From positions 8,631 to 24,176 of the forward strand of contig DDNV01000048.1 in the NCBI GenBank assembly GCA_002341315.1: a DNA stretch of 15,546 nucleotides. Direction: 5' to 3'. Made by a program: the position numbers and the translations under genes. Shown here piece by piece: positions 1 through 6,261 of this stretch. The DNA comes from Cellvibrionales bacterium UBA2511 (GTDB lineage Bacteria; Pseudomonadota; Gammaproteobacteria; Pseudomonadales; Porticoccaceae). The notes under the pieces are model-generated. The model was not told where the DNA came from. It did not search any database and saw only the letters and a list, made by a program, of their open reading frames with translations. Each line of letters begins with the position of its first letter. Position 1 is the stretch's first letter.

Positions 1-7
1 AAATATT

Positions 8-20
8 TAACTTATTGATA
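8..20 (-). promoter_or_regulatory. possible IHF binding site
   Basis: The minus-strand sequence TATCAATAAGTTA fits the IHF consensus WATCAANNNNTTR at every defined position. It sits in an AT-rich stretch about 20 bases upstream of a good -35 box, where DNA bending could help transcription. The consensus is loose enough to match by chance about once in a window of this size, so only the match and its position support the call. The AT-rich tract could equally act as an UP element. Confidence 0.3.
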
Positions 21-38
21 TTAAAAGAATTATTTTTC

Positions 39-67
39 TTGACCAGTTTCTGTTTTGCGCCTATTTT
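39..67 (+). promoter_or_regulatory. sigma70 promoter of the PA3496-like gene
   Basis: A TTGACC -35 box (5 of 6 consensus bases, 39-44) and a TATTTT -10 box (4 of 6, 62-67) are separated by the ideal 17 bases. An A/T-rich tract lies directly upstream. Transcription would start near base 74, giving a leader of about 60 bases before the ATG at 137. A second, weaker pair, TTGACC (87-92) and TTTTAT (111-116) with an 18-base spacer, lies downstream and overlaps a hairpin. Confidence 0.55.
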
Positions 68-76
68 TGCGCAAAA
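53..76. promoter_or_regulatory. operator-like palindrome over the -10 box
   Basis: TTTTGCGC (53-60) is repeated directly at 65-72, and the second copy is part of a perfect 12-base palindrome, TTTTGCGCAAAA (65-76). The outer arms 53-60 and 69-76 also form an 8-base inverted repeat with an 8-base spacer. The element covers the -10 box and predicted start site of the first promoter, the usual place for a repressor operator. The binding protein is not known from the sequence. Confidence 0.45.
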
Positions 77-88
77 TCAGTGGTGCTT

Positions 89-109
89 GACCCCCGTCCC
101 GCAGGGGTC
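89..109 (+). other. leader hairpin before the PA3496-like gene
   Basis: GACCCC (89-94) and GGGGTC (104-109) form a 6-base-pair stem with a 9-base loop, followed by GTTTT. It lies in the predicted leader between promoter and ribosome binding site. It could be a weak terminator or attenuator, or the end of a transcript that enters from the left. The short T run argues against a strong terminator. Confidence 0.35.
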
Positions 110-136
110 GTTTTATCGGGATCCAGGAGTTTCGAT

Positions 137-325
137 ATGAGTGGCGAAGAAGCTTTACAAGATGATGATTTCGATGGTGAGGGAGACGATGCCGGTCAGG
201 AAACTGAAGCGGCTGAGGTCGTCGTGAAAATAGTCAATTCAGAGGCCAGAAGGCGTCTCGAAGATCGCCTTGAAGAGCGTAGGCTGCAAAAATTGATACG
301 TGATTACGATTACGATCTCGACTGA
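137..325 (+). CDS. PA3496-like short acidic protein
   Basis: This encodes a 62-residue protein. The first 30 residues are acidic (Asp/Glu-rich with DDDFDGEGDD). The C-terminal half is charged and probably helical, around ARRRLEDRLEERRLQK (38-52), and ends in DYDYDLD. The C-terminal pattern resembles the small PA3496-type proteins of Pseudomonas and relatives, annotated as putative envelope integrity proteins; I make that link from memory, and the function is not established. It has no signal peptide or membrane segment. ATG 137 is chosen because AGGAG at 125-129 sits 7 bases upstream. The reading frame stays open upstream to a GTG near 80, but that start lacks a ribosome binding site. The gene appears to have its own promoter and a possible terminator before ccmA. 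Confidence 0.75.
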   Translation: MSGEEALQDDDFDGEGDDAGQETEAAEVVVKIVNSEARRRLEDRLEERRLQKLIRDYDYDLD

Positions 326-350
326 CAGCAGTCACGCACGGTTTTTTCTT
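320..350 (+). terminator. possible terminator after the PA3496-like gene
   Basis: GACTG (320-324) pairs with CAGTC (329-333) around a 4-base loop, and a run of six T residues follows at 342-347. The stop codon lies in the stem. The stem is short and the T run begins 8 bases after it, so termination may be partial and let some transcription through into the ccm genes. Confidence 0.3.
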
Positions 351-366
351 GATGACGGGTAACTTT

Positions 367-396
367 TTCCCTCACCACCCTGAGTTTTGGCATAAT
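367..396 (+). promoter_or_regulatory. possible ccm operon promoter
   Basis: CATAAT at 391-396 matches 5 of 6 bases of the -10 consensus. The best -35 is a weak TTCCCT (367-372) with an 18-base spacer. The predicted start site near 403 would leave almost no leader for a GTG start at 404, and a short one for a TTG start at 428. No FNR-like site was seen here, although ccm genes in some bacteria respond to oxygen. Confidence 0.3.
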
Positions 397-403
397 ATCG
401 TCT

Positions 404-1066
404 GTGCTTCTGGCTGGACGCTTTCTGTTGCCTCAAACTCCACAACTGATACTGGACTCGATTGCTTTTGAACGGGACGACTCCCTGTTGTTCTCCGGGA
501 TATGTCTGTCGCTGGAGTCTGGAGACGTTCTACAAATAGAAGGGCCTAATGGGGTCGGCAAGACCACATTGCTGCGAATTCTTTCAACTGCCTTGATGCC
601 CACTGCCGGCAAGCTGCTTTGGCAGGGCAGTGATGTGGCTCGCCATCGCCAGTTGTATTTGCAGAACATAATGTTTCTTGGTCACTTGCCTGGTCTGAAA
701 CAATCACTGTCACCAACTGAAAACCTGGTCTGGTGGCGCCGGATTCATCGGGATCACAGTCCCCTGAAAAATGAAGAAATCCTTGGCTCGCTGGGTTTGT
801 GCGGTTATGAGGACATCCCCTGTTATGCGCTGTCTGCCGGCCAACAGCGGCGGGCCGTACTGGCCCGTTTGTTGGTGACAGAAGCACCCCTCTGGATACT
901 TGATGAGCCGTTTACCGCGATTGACAAACAGGGGGTTGCCGACCTCGAGGCACTCCTGATTACACATGCCCGGCGCGGTGGTATGGCAGTCCTCTCCACA
1001 CATCAGGATCTGGGTATTGCCAACGTGCGCCGTTTTCCCCTGGTGGCCTCGGCGGAGGTCGTTTGA
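404..1066 (+). CDS. ccmA: heme-maturation ABC transporter ATPase CcmA
   Basis: CcmA is the cytoplasmic ATPase of the CcmABCD complex. ATP hydrolysis releases heme-loaded CcmE from CcmC. The 220-residue reading shows the ABC domain in order: Walker A GPNGVGKT (47-54), signature LSAGQ (143-147) followed by QRR, Walker B LWILDEP (163-169), and the H-loop His200. The segment FERDDSLLFSG (22-32) matches the usual CcmA N-terminus. The start is uncertain. GTG at 404 has no ribosome binding site and adds about 15 residues compared with E. coli CcmA. TTG at 428 gives 212 residues, closer to the family length, with only a weak GGA upstream. The gene opens the ccm operon, and its stop lies 2 bases before the ccmB ATG. 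Confidence 0.95.
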   Translation: MLLAGRFLLPQTPQLILDSIAFERDDSLLFSGICLSLESGDVLQIEGPNGVGKTTLLRILSTALMPTAGKLLWQGSDVARHRQLYLQNIMFLGHLPGLKQSLSPTENLVWWRRIHRDHSPLKNEEILGSLGLCGYEDIPCYALSAGQQRRAVLARLLVTEAPLWILDEPFTAIDKQGVADLEALLITHARRGGMAVLSTHQDLGIANVRRFPLVASAEVV

Positions 1067-1068
1067 GT

Positions 1069-1740
1069 ATGGGCTATGGTTTTGCCGCGATATTGCGCCG
1101 CGATTTGCTGTTGGCATTCCGCAATCGGGGTGAGATAGCGAATCCGGTCATCTTTTTCTTCATTGTTGTGACGCTTGTTCCCCTCGGGTTGACGCCTGAG
1201 GCCAGCCGTCTGGCAGAAATCGCACCCGGTATTTTGTGGGTCATGGCGCTGCTGGCATCGCTGCTGTCAGTTGAGGGGTTGTTTCACAGTGATTATCGCG
1301 ATGGCACACTGGAACAGTTGGTCATTTCCCCGCAGCCCCTCTATTTAATGGTATTGGCAAAAATTTTGGCTCATTGGTTGATAACCGGTCTGCCATTGAC
1401 CCTGCTGGCACCGGTTTTAGGTATGATGTTGTCTCTTCCCGCAGCGGGATATCTACCATTGGTGCTGGGCTTGCTGATGGGCACTGCAGTGCTGAGTTTA
1501 CTGGGTGCGATAGGTGCCGGACTGACAGTAGCTCTGCGCAAAGGCGGATTGTTGCTATCACTGATTGTGATGCCGTTGTATATGCCAGTGCTTATCTTCG
1601 GTGCCAGCGCTGTTCAGCGATCTGTAGATGGGTTTTCGGTACAGGGGCCGTTGGCGGTCATGGGTGCATTGCTGGCATTTTCGCTGCTGGTTGCACCGTT
1701 TGCCACGGCTGGTGCCCTGCGGGTCAGTATGCACGGTTGA
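1069..1740 (+). CDS. ccmB: heme-maturation ABC transporter permease CcmB
   Basis: CcmB is the membrane subunit that pairs with CcmA in cytochrome c maturation. The 223-residue product is very hydrophobic, with about six membrane segments, and starts with a cytoplasmic stretch typical of the family (LRRDLLLAFRNRGEIANPVIFF). The internal HSDYRDGTLEQLVISP and the nearby PLYLMVLAKILAHW are characteristic of CcmB. ATG 1069 is chosen because GGAGG at 1054-1058 lies 10 bases upstream. A TTG at 1063 is in frame but too close to that site. E. coli CcmB is about 220 residues, so this is full length. Translation is probably coupled to ccmA. Confidence 0.95.
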   Translation: MGYGFAAILRRDLLLAFRNRGEIANPVIFFFIVVTLVPLGLTPEASRLAEIAPGILWVMALLASLLSVEGLFHSDYRDGTLEQLVISPQPLYLMVLAKILAHWLITGLPLTLLAPVLGMMLSLPAAGYLPLVLGLLMGTAVLSLLGAIGAGLTVALRKGGLLLSLIVMPLYMPVLIFGASAVQRSVDGFSVQGPLAVMGALLAFSLLVAPFATAGALRVSMHG

Positions 1741-1784
1741 CTATTTGGTCGGTGGCCCGATCAAAAATAAGGTTTAAATATACT

Positions 1785-2528
1785 ATGTGGCAATGGTTTC
1801 ATCGTTTGGGCTCACCCCGCTGGTTTTATCAGACCAGTGGCAAGTGGCTTCCCTGGCTGGCGGGTATTACCTTTGTGTTGCTGCTGGTTGGATTGGTGTG
1901 GGGGTTAGGTTTTGCACCACGGGATGCGAAGCAGGGGAACAGTTTCCGGATTATTTATATTCATGTGCCGGCCTCTTTCCTGGCACTGGCCGGTTACTAC
2001 GTGATGGCGATTGCTGGTGCCGTGGGTTTGATCTGGAAGATGAAGCTGGCGGATATGGTGATGAAATCGGCGGCGCCTCTTGGTGCGGCCCTCACCTTTG
2101 TCGCGCTGGTTACCGGAGCTATTTGGGGAAAACCCACCTGGGGAACCTACTGGGTTTGGGATGCTCGAATTACCTCCATGCTGGTATTGTTGTTTTTATA
2201 CATGGGGGTGATGGCTCTGCAGCACTCCTACACTAGTGTCGATGCCGCGAACAAGGCGAGTGCGGTATTGTCACTGGTGGGGATGGTGAATATTCCGATT
2301 ATTTATAAATCCGTTGACTGGTGGTACACACTGCATCAACCCGCGACCATCAAATTTACGGAAGCGCCGACCATGCACCCCGATATGTTCCATCCGCTGT
2401 TGGTGATGATAGTAGGCTTTTATTGTTTTTATGCGTTGGTGCTGATTCTCAATACCCGCTCGGAAATTCTGCATCGCGAGCGTCGGTCCAGTTGGGTAAA
2501 GGATGTTGTGTTGCAAAATCAGAGGTGA
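1785..2528 (+). CDS. ccmC: heme exporter/handling protein CcmC
   Basis: CcmC binds heme at the periplasmic face of the inner membrane and loads it onto CcmE. The 247-residue protein has about six membrane segments. Its WWD domain lies around 114-130 with core WGTYWVWDARIT. The two expected axial histidines are present: His60 in YIHVP and His184 in TLHQP, at the same numbers as in E. coli. The reading frame stays open far upstream inside ccmB, but the protein family begins at ATG 1785 (MWQWFHRLGSP). The ribosome binding site is weak (AAGG near 1770). There is a 44-base gap after ccmB. Confidence 0.96.
   Translation: MWQWFHRLGSPRWFYQTSGKWLPWLAGITFVLLLVGLVWGLGFAPRDAKQGNSFRIIYIHVPASFLALAGYYVMAIAGAVGLIWKMKLADMVMKSAAPLGAALTFVALVTGAIWGKPTWGTYWVWDARITSMLVLLFLYMGVMALQHSYTSVDAANKASAVLSLVGMVNIPIIYKSVDWWYTLHQPATIKFTEAPTMHPDMFHPLLVMIVGFYCFYALVLILNTRSEILHRERRSSWVKDVVLQNQR
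2521..2528 (+). promoter_or_regulatory. ribosome binding site of ccmD
   Basis: AGAGGTGA lies across the ccmC stop codon and ends 6 bases before the TTG at 2535. It is a good anti-16S match and is the main reason to accept TTG as the ccmD start. The arrangement suggests translational coupling with ccmC. Confidence 0.6.
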
Positions 2529-2534
2529 TGGACG

Positions 2535-2747
2535 TTGATATTCCGTTTTGACAGTTTTCAGCATTTTTTGCAGATGGACGGGCACGGTGGCTATGTATGG
2601 TCTGCCTACCTGATAGCCATCCTTGTGATGGTCTGGCTTGTAGCTGGTCCACTGTTCCGGCAGTCGCGAGTGCGGCAGACTGTTACCCGGGAGCTGCGTC
2701 GTGAAACCGCCAGGCACCACAGTGCCGGCGAGGCCGGTAAAGAGTGA
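2535..2747 (+). CDS. ccmD: heme exporter small subunit CcmD
   Basis: CcmD is a small membrane protein of the CcmABCD complex, needed for release of holo-CcmE. The 70-residue product has the family layout: an N-terminal FDSFQHFLQMDGHGGYVWSA, one membrane helix (about 21-40), and a basic, probably cytoplasmic tail rich in Arg. The start is TTG, supported by the strong ribosome binding site just upstream; the next in-frame ATG would cut into the conserved start of the protein. E. coli CcmD is 69 residues. CcmD sequences vary widely, so position in the operon adds much of the certainty. Confidence 0.9.
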   Translation: MIFRFDSFQHFLQMDGHGGYVWSAYLIAILVMVWLVAGPLFRQSRVRQTVTRELRRETARHHSAGEAGKE

Positions 2748-2781
2748 CCCCGAACGTGCTTGTAACAACCAGAGTTAGATT

Positions 2782-3240
2782 ATGATGCACCCGATTCGTC
2801 GACAGCGACTGTTTTTAGTCATTTTTATTGTAGTGGCGGCATCCCTGGCCGTGGGTCTGATGACCTATGCCCTGCGGGATAACATCAATTTGTTCTACCC
2901 ACCTTCTGAAATTGCTGCCGGTGGGGCGCCACCGGGTGTCCGTATTCGCGCTGGAGGGATGGTGGTGGACGGGAGTGTAGAGCGGGCACGCGATTCGCTG
3001 TTTGTTCGTTTTTTGGTGACGGACGGTGAAGCCGAGGTGGAAGTCCACTATACCGGTATTCTGCCTGATCTGTTTGCTGCGGGTGAAGCTGCTGTGGTCA
3101 CGGGTGAATTGAATGAACAGGGCATTTTCATGGCGTCTGAAGTGCTGGCAAAACACGATGAAAACTACACTCCGCCGGAAGTGGCAGATGCCATGAATGC
3201 AGCCCACGAACGGGCACAACAGTCGGTGGATGAATCCTGA
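2782..3240 (+). CDS. ccmE: periplasmic heme chaperone CcmE
   Basis: CcmE binds heme covalently in the periplasm and carries it from CcmC to CcmF. The 152-residue protein has a short basic N-terminus, one membrane anchor (about 11-30), and an OB-fold domain (about 50-125). The heme-binding motif is clear: His125 is the covalent attachment site and Tyr129 the axial ligand in KHDENYTPPE, the HXXXY type of E. coli (His130, Tyr134). Two adjacent ATG codons (2782 and 2785) could each start translation. The C-terminal tail is hydrophilic, as usual. Confidence 0.96.
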   Translation: MMHPIRRQRLFLVIFIVVAASLAVGLMTYALRDNINLFYPPSEIAAGGAPPGVRIRAGGMVVDGSVERARDSLFVRFLVTDGEAEVEVHYTGILPDLFAAGEAAVVTGELNEQGIFMASEVLAKHDENYTPPEVADAMNAAHERAQQSVDES

Positions 3241-3261
3241 CAGGAAAAACCGGGTATTAAT

Positions 3262-5235
3262 ATGCTTGCAGAATACGGTCACTTCGCGCTCATTCTGGCA
3301 CTGATTTTAGCTTTGTTGCAGTCCGGGATACCTTTGGCTGGTGCAACTTTGGGGAACCGCTTGTGGATGGCTTCAGCGAGACCGCTGGTGGTTGGCCAGA
3401 CCGTGATGGTGGCTTTCAGTTTTGGCTGTCTGGTGGCACTCTTCCTCAACGACGATTTTTCCGTGCGTTACGTCGCTGCCAACTCCAATTCATTACTCCC
3501 GGATTATTTCAAGGTCAGTGCGGTGTGGGGTGCCCATGAGGGCTCCCTGTTGTTGTGGGCCTTAATCCTGGCGGCGTGGAGTTTTGCAGTGGCTCTGTTC
3601 AGTCAGACTTTGCCGAAAGAGCTGGTGGCAAGGGTGCTGGCGGTGATGGGATTGATCAGTGTCGGCTTCTACCTGTTCATGCTGTTCACCTCCAATCCGT
3701 TTGAGCGCAGCCTGCCGTTTTATCCTACGGAGGGTGCCGACCTGAATCCACTGTTGCAGGATGTCGGACTGATTGTTCATCCACCGATGCTGTATATGGG
3801 ATACGTGGGTTTTTCGGTGGCCTTTTCGTTTGCCGTGGCGGCACTGCTCGCCGGTCGTCTGGACGCCGCCTGGGCCCGCTGGACCAGACCCTGGACCAAT
3901 ATGGCCTGGGTATTTCTGACACTCGGTATTGCGCTGGGTAGCTGGTGGGCTTATTACGAACTGGGTTGGGGCGGATGGTGGTTCTGGGATCCCGTCGAAA
4001 ACGCCTCCTTCATGCCATGGCTGGTGGGTACGGCACTGATCCACAGTCTTGCCGTGACTGAAAAGCGCGGCGTATTTCGCAGCTGGACGCTGTTGTTGGC
4101 GATTTTTGCCTTTTCGCTCAGTCTGCTCGGTACGTTCCTGGTCCGTTCCGGGGTGCTGACCTCGGTGCACGCGTTTGCCGCAGATCCGGAGCGAGGGGTC
4201 TTTATTCTGATGTTCCTGGCGCTGGTGGTAGGTGGTTCGTTGTTGCTTTACGCCCTGCGGGGGCCTGCGGTTAAAGGGGTGACCCATTTTACCGGTGTCT
4301 CCCGGGAGATGTTTCTGCTGGGAAACAATATCCTGTTGGTCAGTGCTATGGTCATTATTCTGCTGGGCACACTTTATCCTCTGTTTGCCGATGTGCTTGA
4401 CTGGGGCAAAATTTCAGTGGGACCGCCCTATTTCAATCTGTTTTTTGTCCCGCTGATGCTTGTTCTGGCGGTATTCATGGCAGTCGCTCCAGTGATGCGC
4501 TGGAAGCGGAACAGTCTTGCCGGCCTGCGTCGGTTTTTGACGCCACCATTGCTGATTTCACTGTTGGCCGGCGTATTCTCGCCACTGCTGTTTAACACGG
4601 GTTATTCCCTGATTATTGCGGTGACAATGGCCGTGGCAACCTGGGTGCTTGCGGTGACATTACTGGATCTCTGGCAGAAATCCAGTCATTCCCGTTCGAG
4701 ATGGCATGGCCTGGTACGGCTCAAGGGAAGTTACTATGGTATGGTTCTGGCGCACCTCGGGGTGGTGGTCTGTATGGTGGGGGCTGCCGTGACAACGGTT
4801 TACAGTATTCAGCGGGATGTGAGGATGGTGCCGGGCGATCAGGTGGAGATGGCTGGATACCAGTTCGAATTTGTTGAGGTGCACAAGGTACAGGGCCCCA
4901 ACTATATTGCGGACCAGGCACTGATCACAGTGACTCGCGATGGAAAATGGGTGAATCAATTGAAGCCTGAAAAGCGGCGCTATCTGGCCAGTGGTCAAAC
5001 CATGACCGAGGTGGGTATAGATGGAAACCTATGGCGTGACCTTTATGTGGCGTTGGCGGAGCCGTTAGAGGGCGGGGCCTGGGCGATCCGGGTGCATTTC
5101 AAACCCTTTGTCCGGTGGATATGGCTGGGTGCCCTGCTGATTTCCATTGGCGGGTTGATTGCCGTGCTGGACAAGCGATATCGGCGACAGCGGGTTACCC
5201 AGACCGGGCCGGATATCCTGGCAGGCAACGTTTGA
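3262..5235 (+). CDS. ccmF: cytochrome c heme ligation protein CcmF
   Basis: CcmF is the large membrane subunit of the cytochrome c heme lyase. It takes heme from CcmE and, with CcmH and CcmI, attaches it to the CXXCH motif of apocytochromes in the periplasm. The 657-residue protein is full length, with many membrane segments. The WWD domain runs at about 228-250 with core WGGWWFWDPVENASF. Four conserved histidines are present: His173 (IVHPPMLYMG), His261 (IHSLAVTEKRG), His303 (SVHAFAADPERG) and His498 (LAHLGVVV); the first three match E. coli numbering exactly. A large periplasmic loop lies near the C-terminus before the last helix. There is a 21-base gap after ccmE. Confidence 0.97.
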   Translation: MLAEYGHFALILALILALLQSGIPLAGATLGNRLWMASARPLVVGQTVMVAFSFGCLVALFLNDDFSVRYVAANSNSLLPDYFKVSAVWGAHEGSLLLWALILAAWSFAVALFSQTLPKELVARVLAVMGLISVGFYLFMLFTSNPFERSLPFYPTEGADLNPLLQDVGLIVHPPMLYMGYVGFSVAFSFAVAALLAGRLDAAWARWTRPWTNMAWVFLTLGIALGSWWAYYELGWGGWWFWDPVENASFMPWLVGTALIHSLAVTEKRGVFRSWTLLLAIFAFSLSLLGTFLVRSGVLTSVHAFAADPERGVFILMFLALVVGGSLLLYALRGPAVKGVTHFTGVSREMFLLGNNILLVSAMVIILLGTLYPLFADVLDWGKISVGPPYFNLFFVPLMLVLAVFMAVAPVMRWKRNSLAGLRRFLTPPLLISLLAGVFSPLLFNTGYSLIIAVTMAVATWVLAVTLLDLWQKSSHSRSRWHGLVRLKGSYYGMVLAHLGVVVCMVGAAVTTVYSIQRDVRMVPGDQVEMAGYQFEFVEVHKVQGPNYIADQALITVTRDGKWVNQLKPEKRRYLASGQTMTEVGIDGNLWRDLYVALAEPLEGGAWAIRVHFKPFVRWIWLGALLISIGGLIAVLDKRYRRQRVTQTGPDILAGNV

Positions 5236-5251
5236 ATGGTTGGGTGCTGAT

Positions 5252-5776
5252 GTGTCCAGGTTAAAGCTTTTTTTGCCCTTGATGGTGTTTGTGGTGCTGG
5301 CCATTTTTTTACTCAATGGTTTGGAGCGTGACCCCAATGCCATGCCTTCGGCGTTGATCGATCGGCCCGTTCCGGTATTTTCTCTTCCGGTACTGGGTGA
5401 TGAAACACGTTCGGTGACGGAGGCGCTGTTTCAGGGTGAGCCCGCACTGCTTAATGTCTGGGCCACCTGGTGTGTTGCCTGCCGGATCGAGCATCCCTTT
5501 CTCAACAAGTTGGCTGATCAGGGGATACGTATTATCGGCCTTAACTACAAGGACGATAATGAAGCGGCCATAAAATGGCTGATGGATAAAGGTGACCCCT
5601 ATGCATTGAGTGTGATTGATGCGCGGGGACGAATGGGGCTGAACCTCGGTGTTTTTGGTGCGCCTGAAACCTACGTCGTGGATCGTACCGGCACGATACG
5701 TTACAAGCATATTGGTGTTGTGGATGAGCGCGTCTGGCGAGACAAGCTGCTGCCCGTATGGCAAGAAATTCAATGA
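5252..5776 (+). CDS. ccmG: thiol:disulfide oxidoreductase CcmG (DsbE)
   Basis: CcmG is a membrane-anchored periplasmic thioredoxin that reduces the cysteines of apocytochrome c or CcmH before heme attachment. The 174-residue protein has an N-terminal anchor (about 4-24), the family segment SALIDRPVPVF (33-43), and the active site WCVAC (73-77). It also has the cis-proline loop GAPET (136-140), whose Glu is typical of DsbE. The middle CXXC residues are Val-Ala where E. coli has Pro-Thr. GTG 5252 is chosen by family length and because the basic N-terminus and anchor follow at once. TTG 5240 is an alternative. Neither has a strong ribosome binding site, so coupling to ccmF 16 bases upstream is likely. 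Confidence 0.94.
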   Translation: MSRLKLFLPLMVFVVLAIFLLNGLERDPNAMPSALIDRPVPVFSLPVLGDETRSVTEALFQGEPALLNVWATWCVACRIEHPFLNKLADQGIRIIGLNYKDDNEAAIKWLMDKGDPYALSVIDARGRMGLNLGVFGAPETYVVDRTGTIRYKHIGVVDERVWRDKLLPVWQEIQ

Positions 5777-5789
5777 GGTGAAAGATCGT

Positions 5790-6161
5790 ATGTCTGAAGA
5801 AGATTATCAACGAGGAATGAGTGTTCGTCGTCAGGTGATGGGTGAGGAGTTTGTTGATCGATCCATGGCGACGGCCACAGCATTTACACAACCTGTTCAG
5901 GACTATATCAATGAAAACTGTTGGGGTTCCGTTTGGGCACGTGACGCTTTGCCCCTAAAAACCCGTAGCATGATTACGATTGCTGTCCTGGCAGCACTCA
6001 AAGCACCAGCGGAATTAAAAGGCCACGTGCGCGGTGCATTGCGCAATGGTTGCACCGTTGAAGAAATTCGCGAGGTATTGTTGCATACCGCACCCTATAT
6101 CGGGGCGCCTGCCCTCCAGGAGGCGTTTCGTGCAGCAAAGGAAATCGTTGAGGATCAGTGA
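5790..6161 (+). CDS. carboxymuconolactone decarboxylase family protein
   Basis: This 123-residue soluble protein belongs to the carboxymuconolactone decarboxylase (PcaC-like) family. The match covers nearly its whole length: an N-terminal RRQVMGEEFVDRSM, the CWGSVWARD segment (44-52), TRSMITIAVLAAL (58-70), HVRGALRNGCT (79-89), and EEIREVLLHTAPYIG (91-105). It has Cys44 and Cys88 but no CXXC, so it lacks the peroxidase-type centre of AhpD. No other protocatechuate pathway gene is nearby, so the aromatic-degradation role of PcaC is not supported by context. It starts 13 bases after ccmG, with a good GAGGTGA ribosome binding site at 5775-5781, and is followed by a 100-base gap before ccmH. Co-transcription with ccmG is likely; a role in cytochrome c maturation is only a guess. 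Confidence 0.9.
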   Translation: MSEEDYQRGMSVRRQVMGEEFVDRSMATATAFTQPVQDYINENCWGSVWARDALPLKTRSMITIAVLAALKAPAELKGHVRGALRNGCTVEEIREVLLHTAPYIGAPALQEAFRAAKEIVEDQ

Positions 6162-6261
6162 GAGGGCGTTGACCAGCCTGTTGATAACCTCCAGGGAAAT
6201 ATCAGGTGAAGTCCCCGAAGTTCCCTCAATGGTGGGCTGTTAGGATGTTAACACAGGGAAA

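Noticed and set aside
1374..1784. Upstream extension of the ccmC frame into ccmB
   Set aside because: The frame is open by chance. This part is cysteine-rich and unlike CcmC, while the protein family begins at the ATG at 1785.
3562..4287. Minus-strand open frame (241 codons) opposite ccmF
   Set aside because: It lies within the conserved core of ccmF, and its translation is low-complexity in Gln, His and Arg with no recognisable motif.
6034..6243. Open frame overlapping the end of the decarboxylase-family gene
   Set aside because: Most of it overlaps the well-supported gene in another frame. The remainder has no ribosome binding site or motif.
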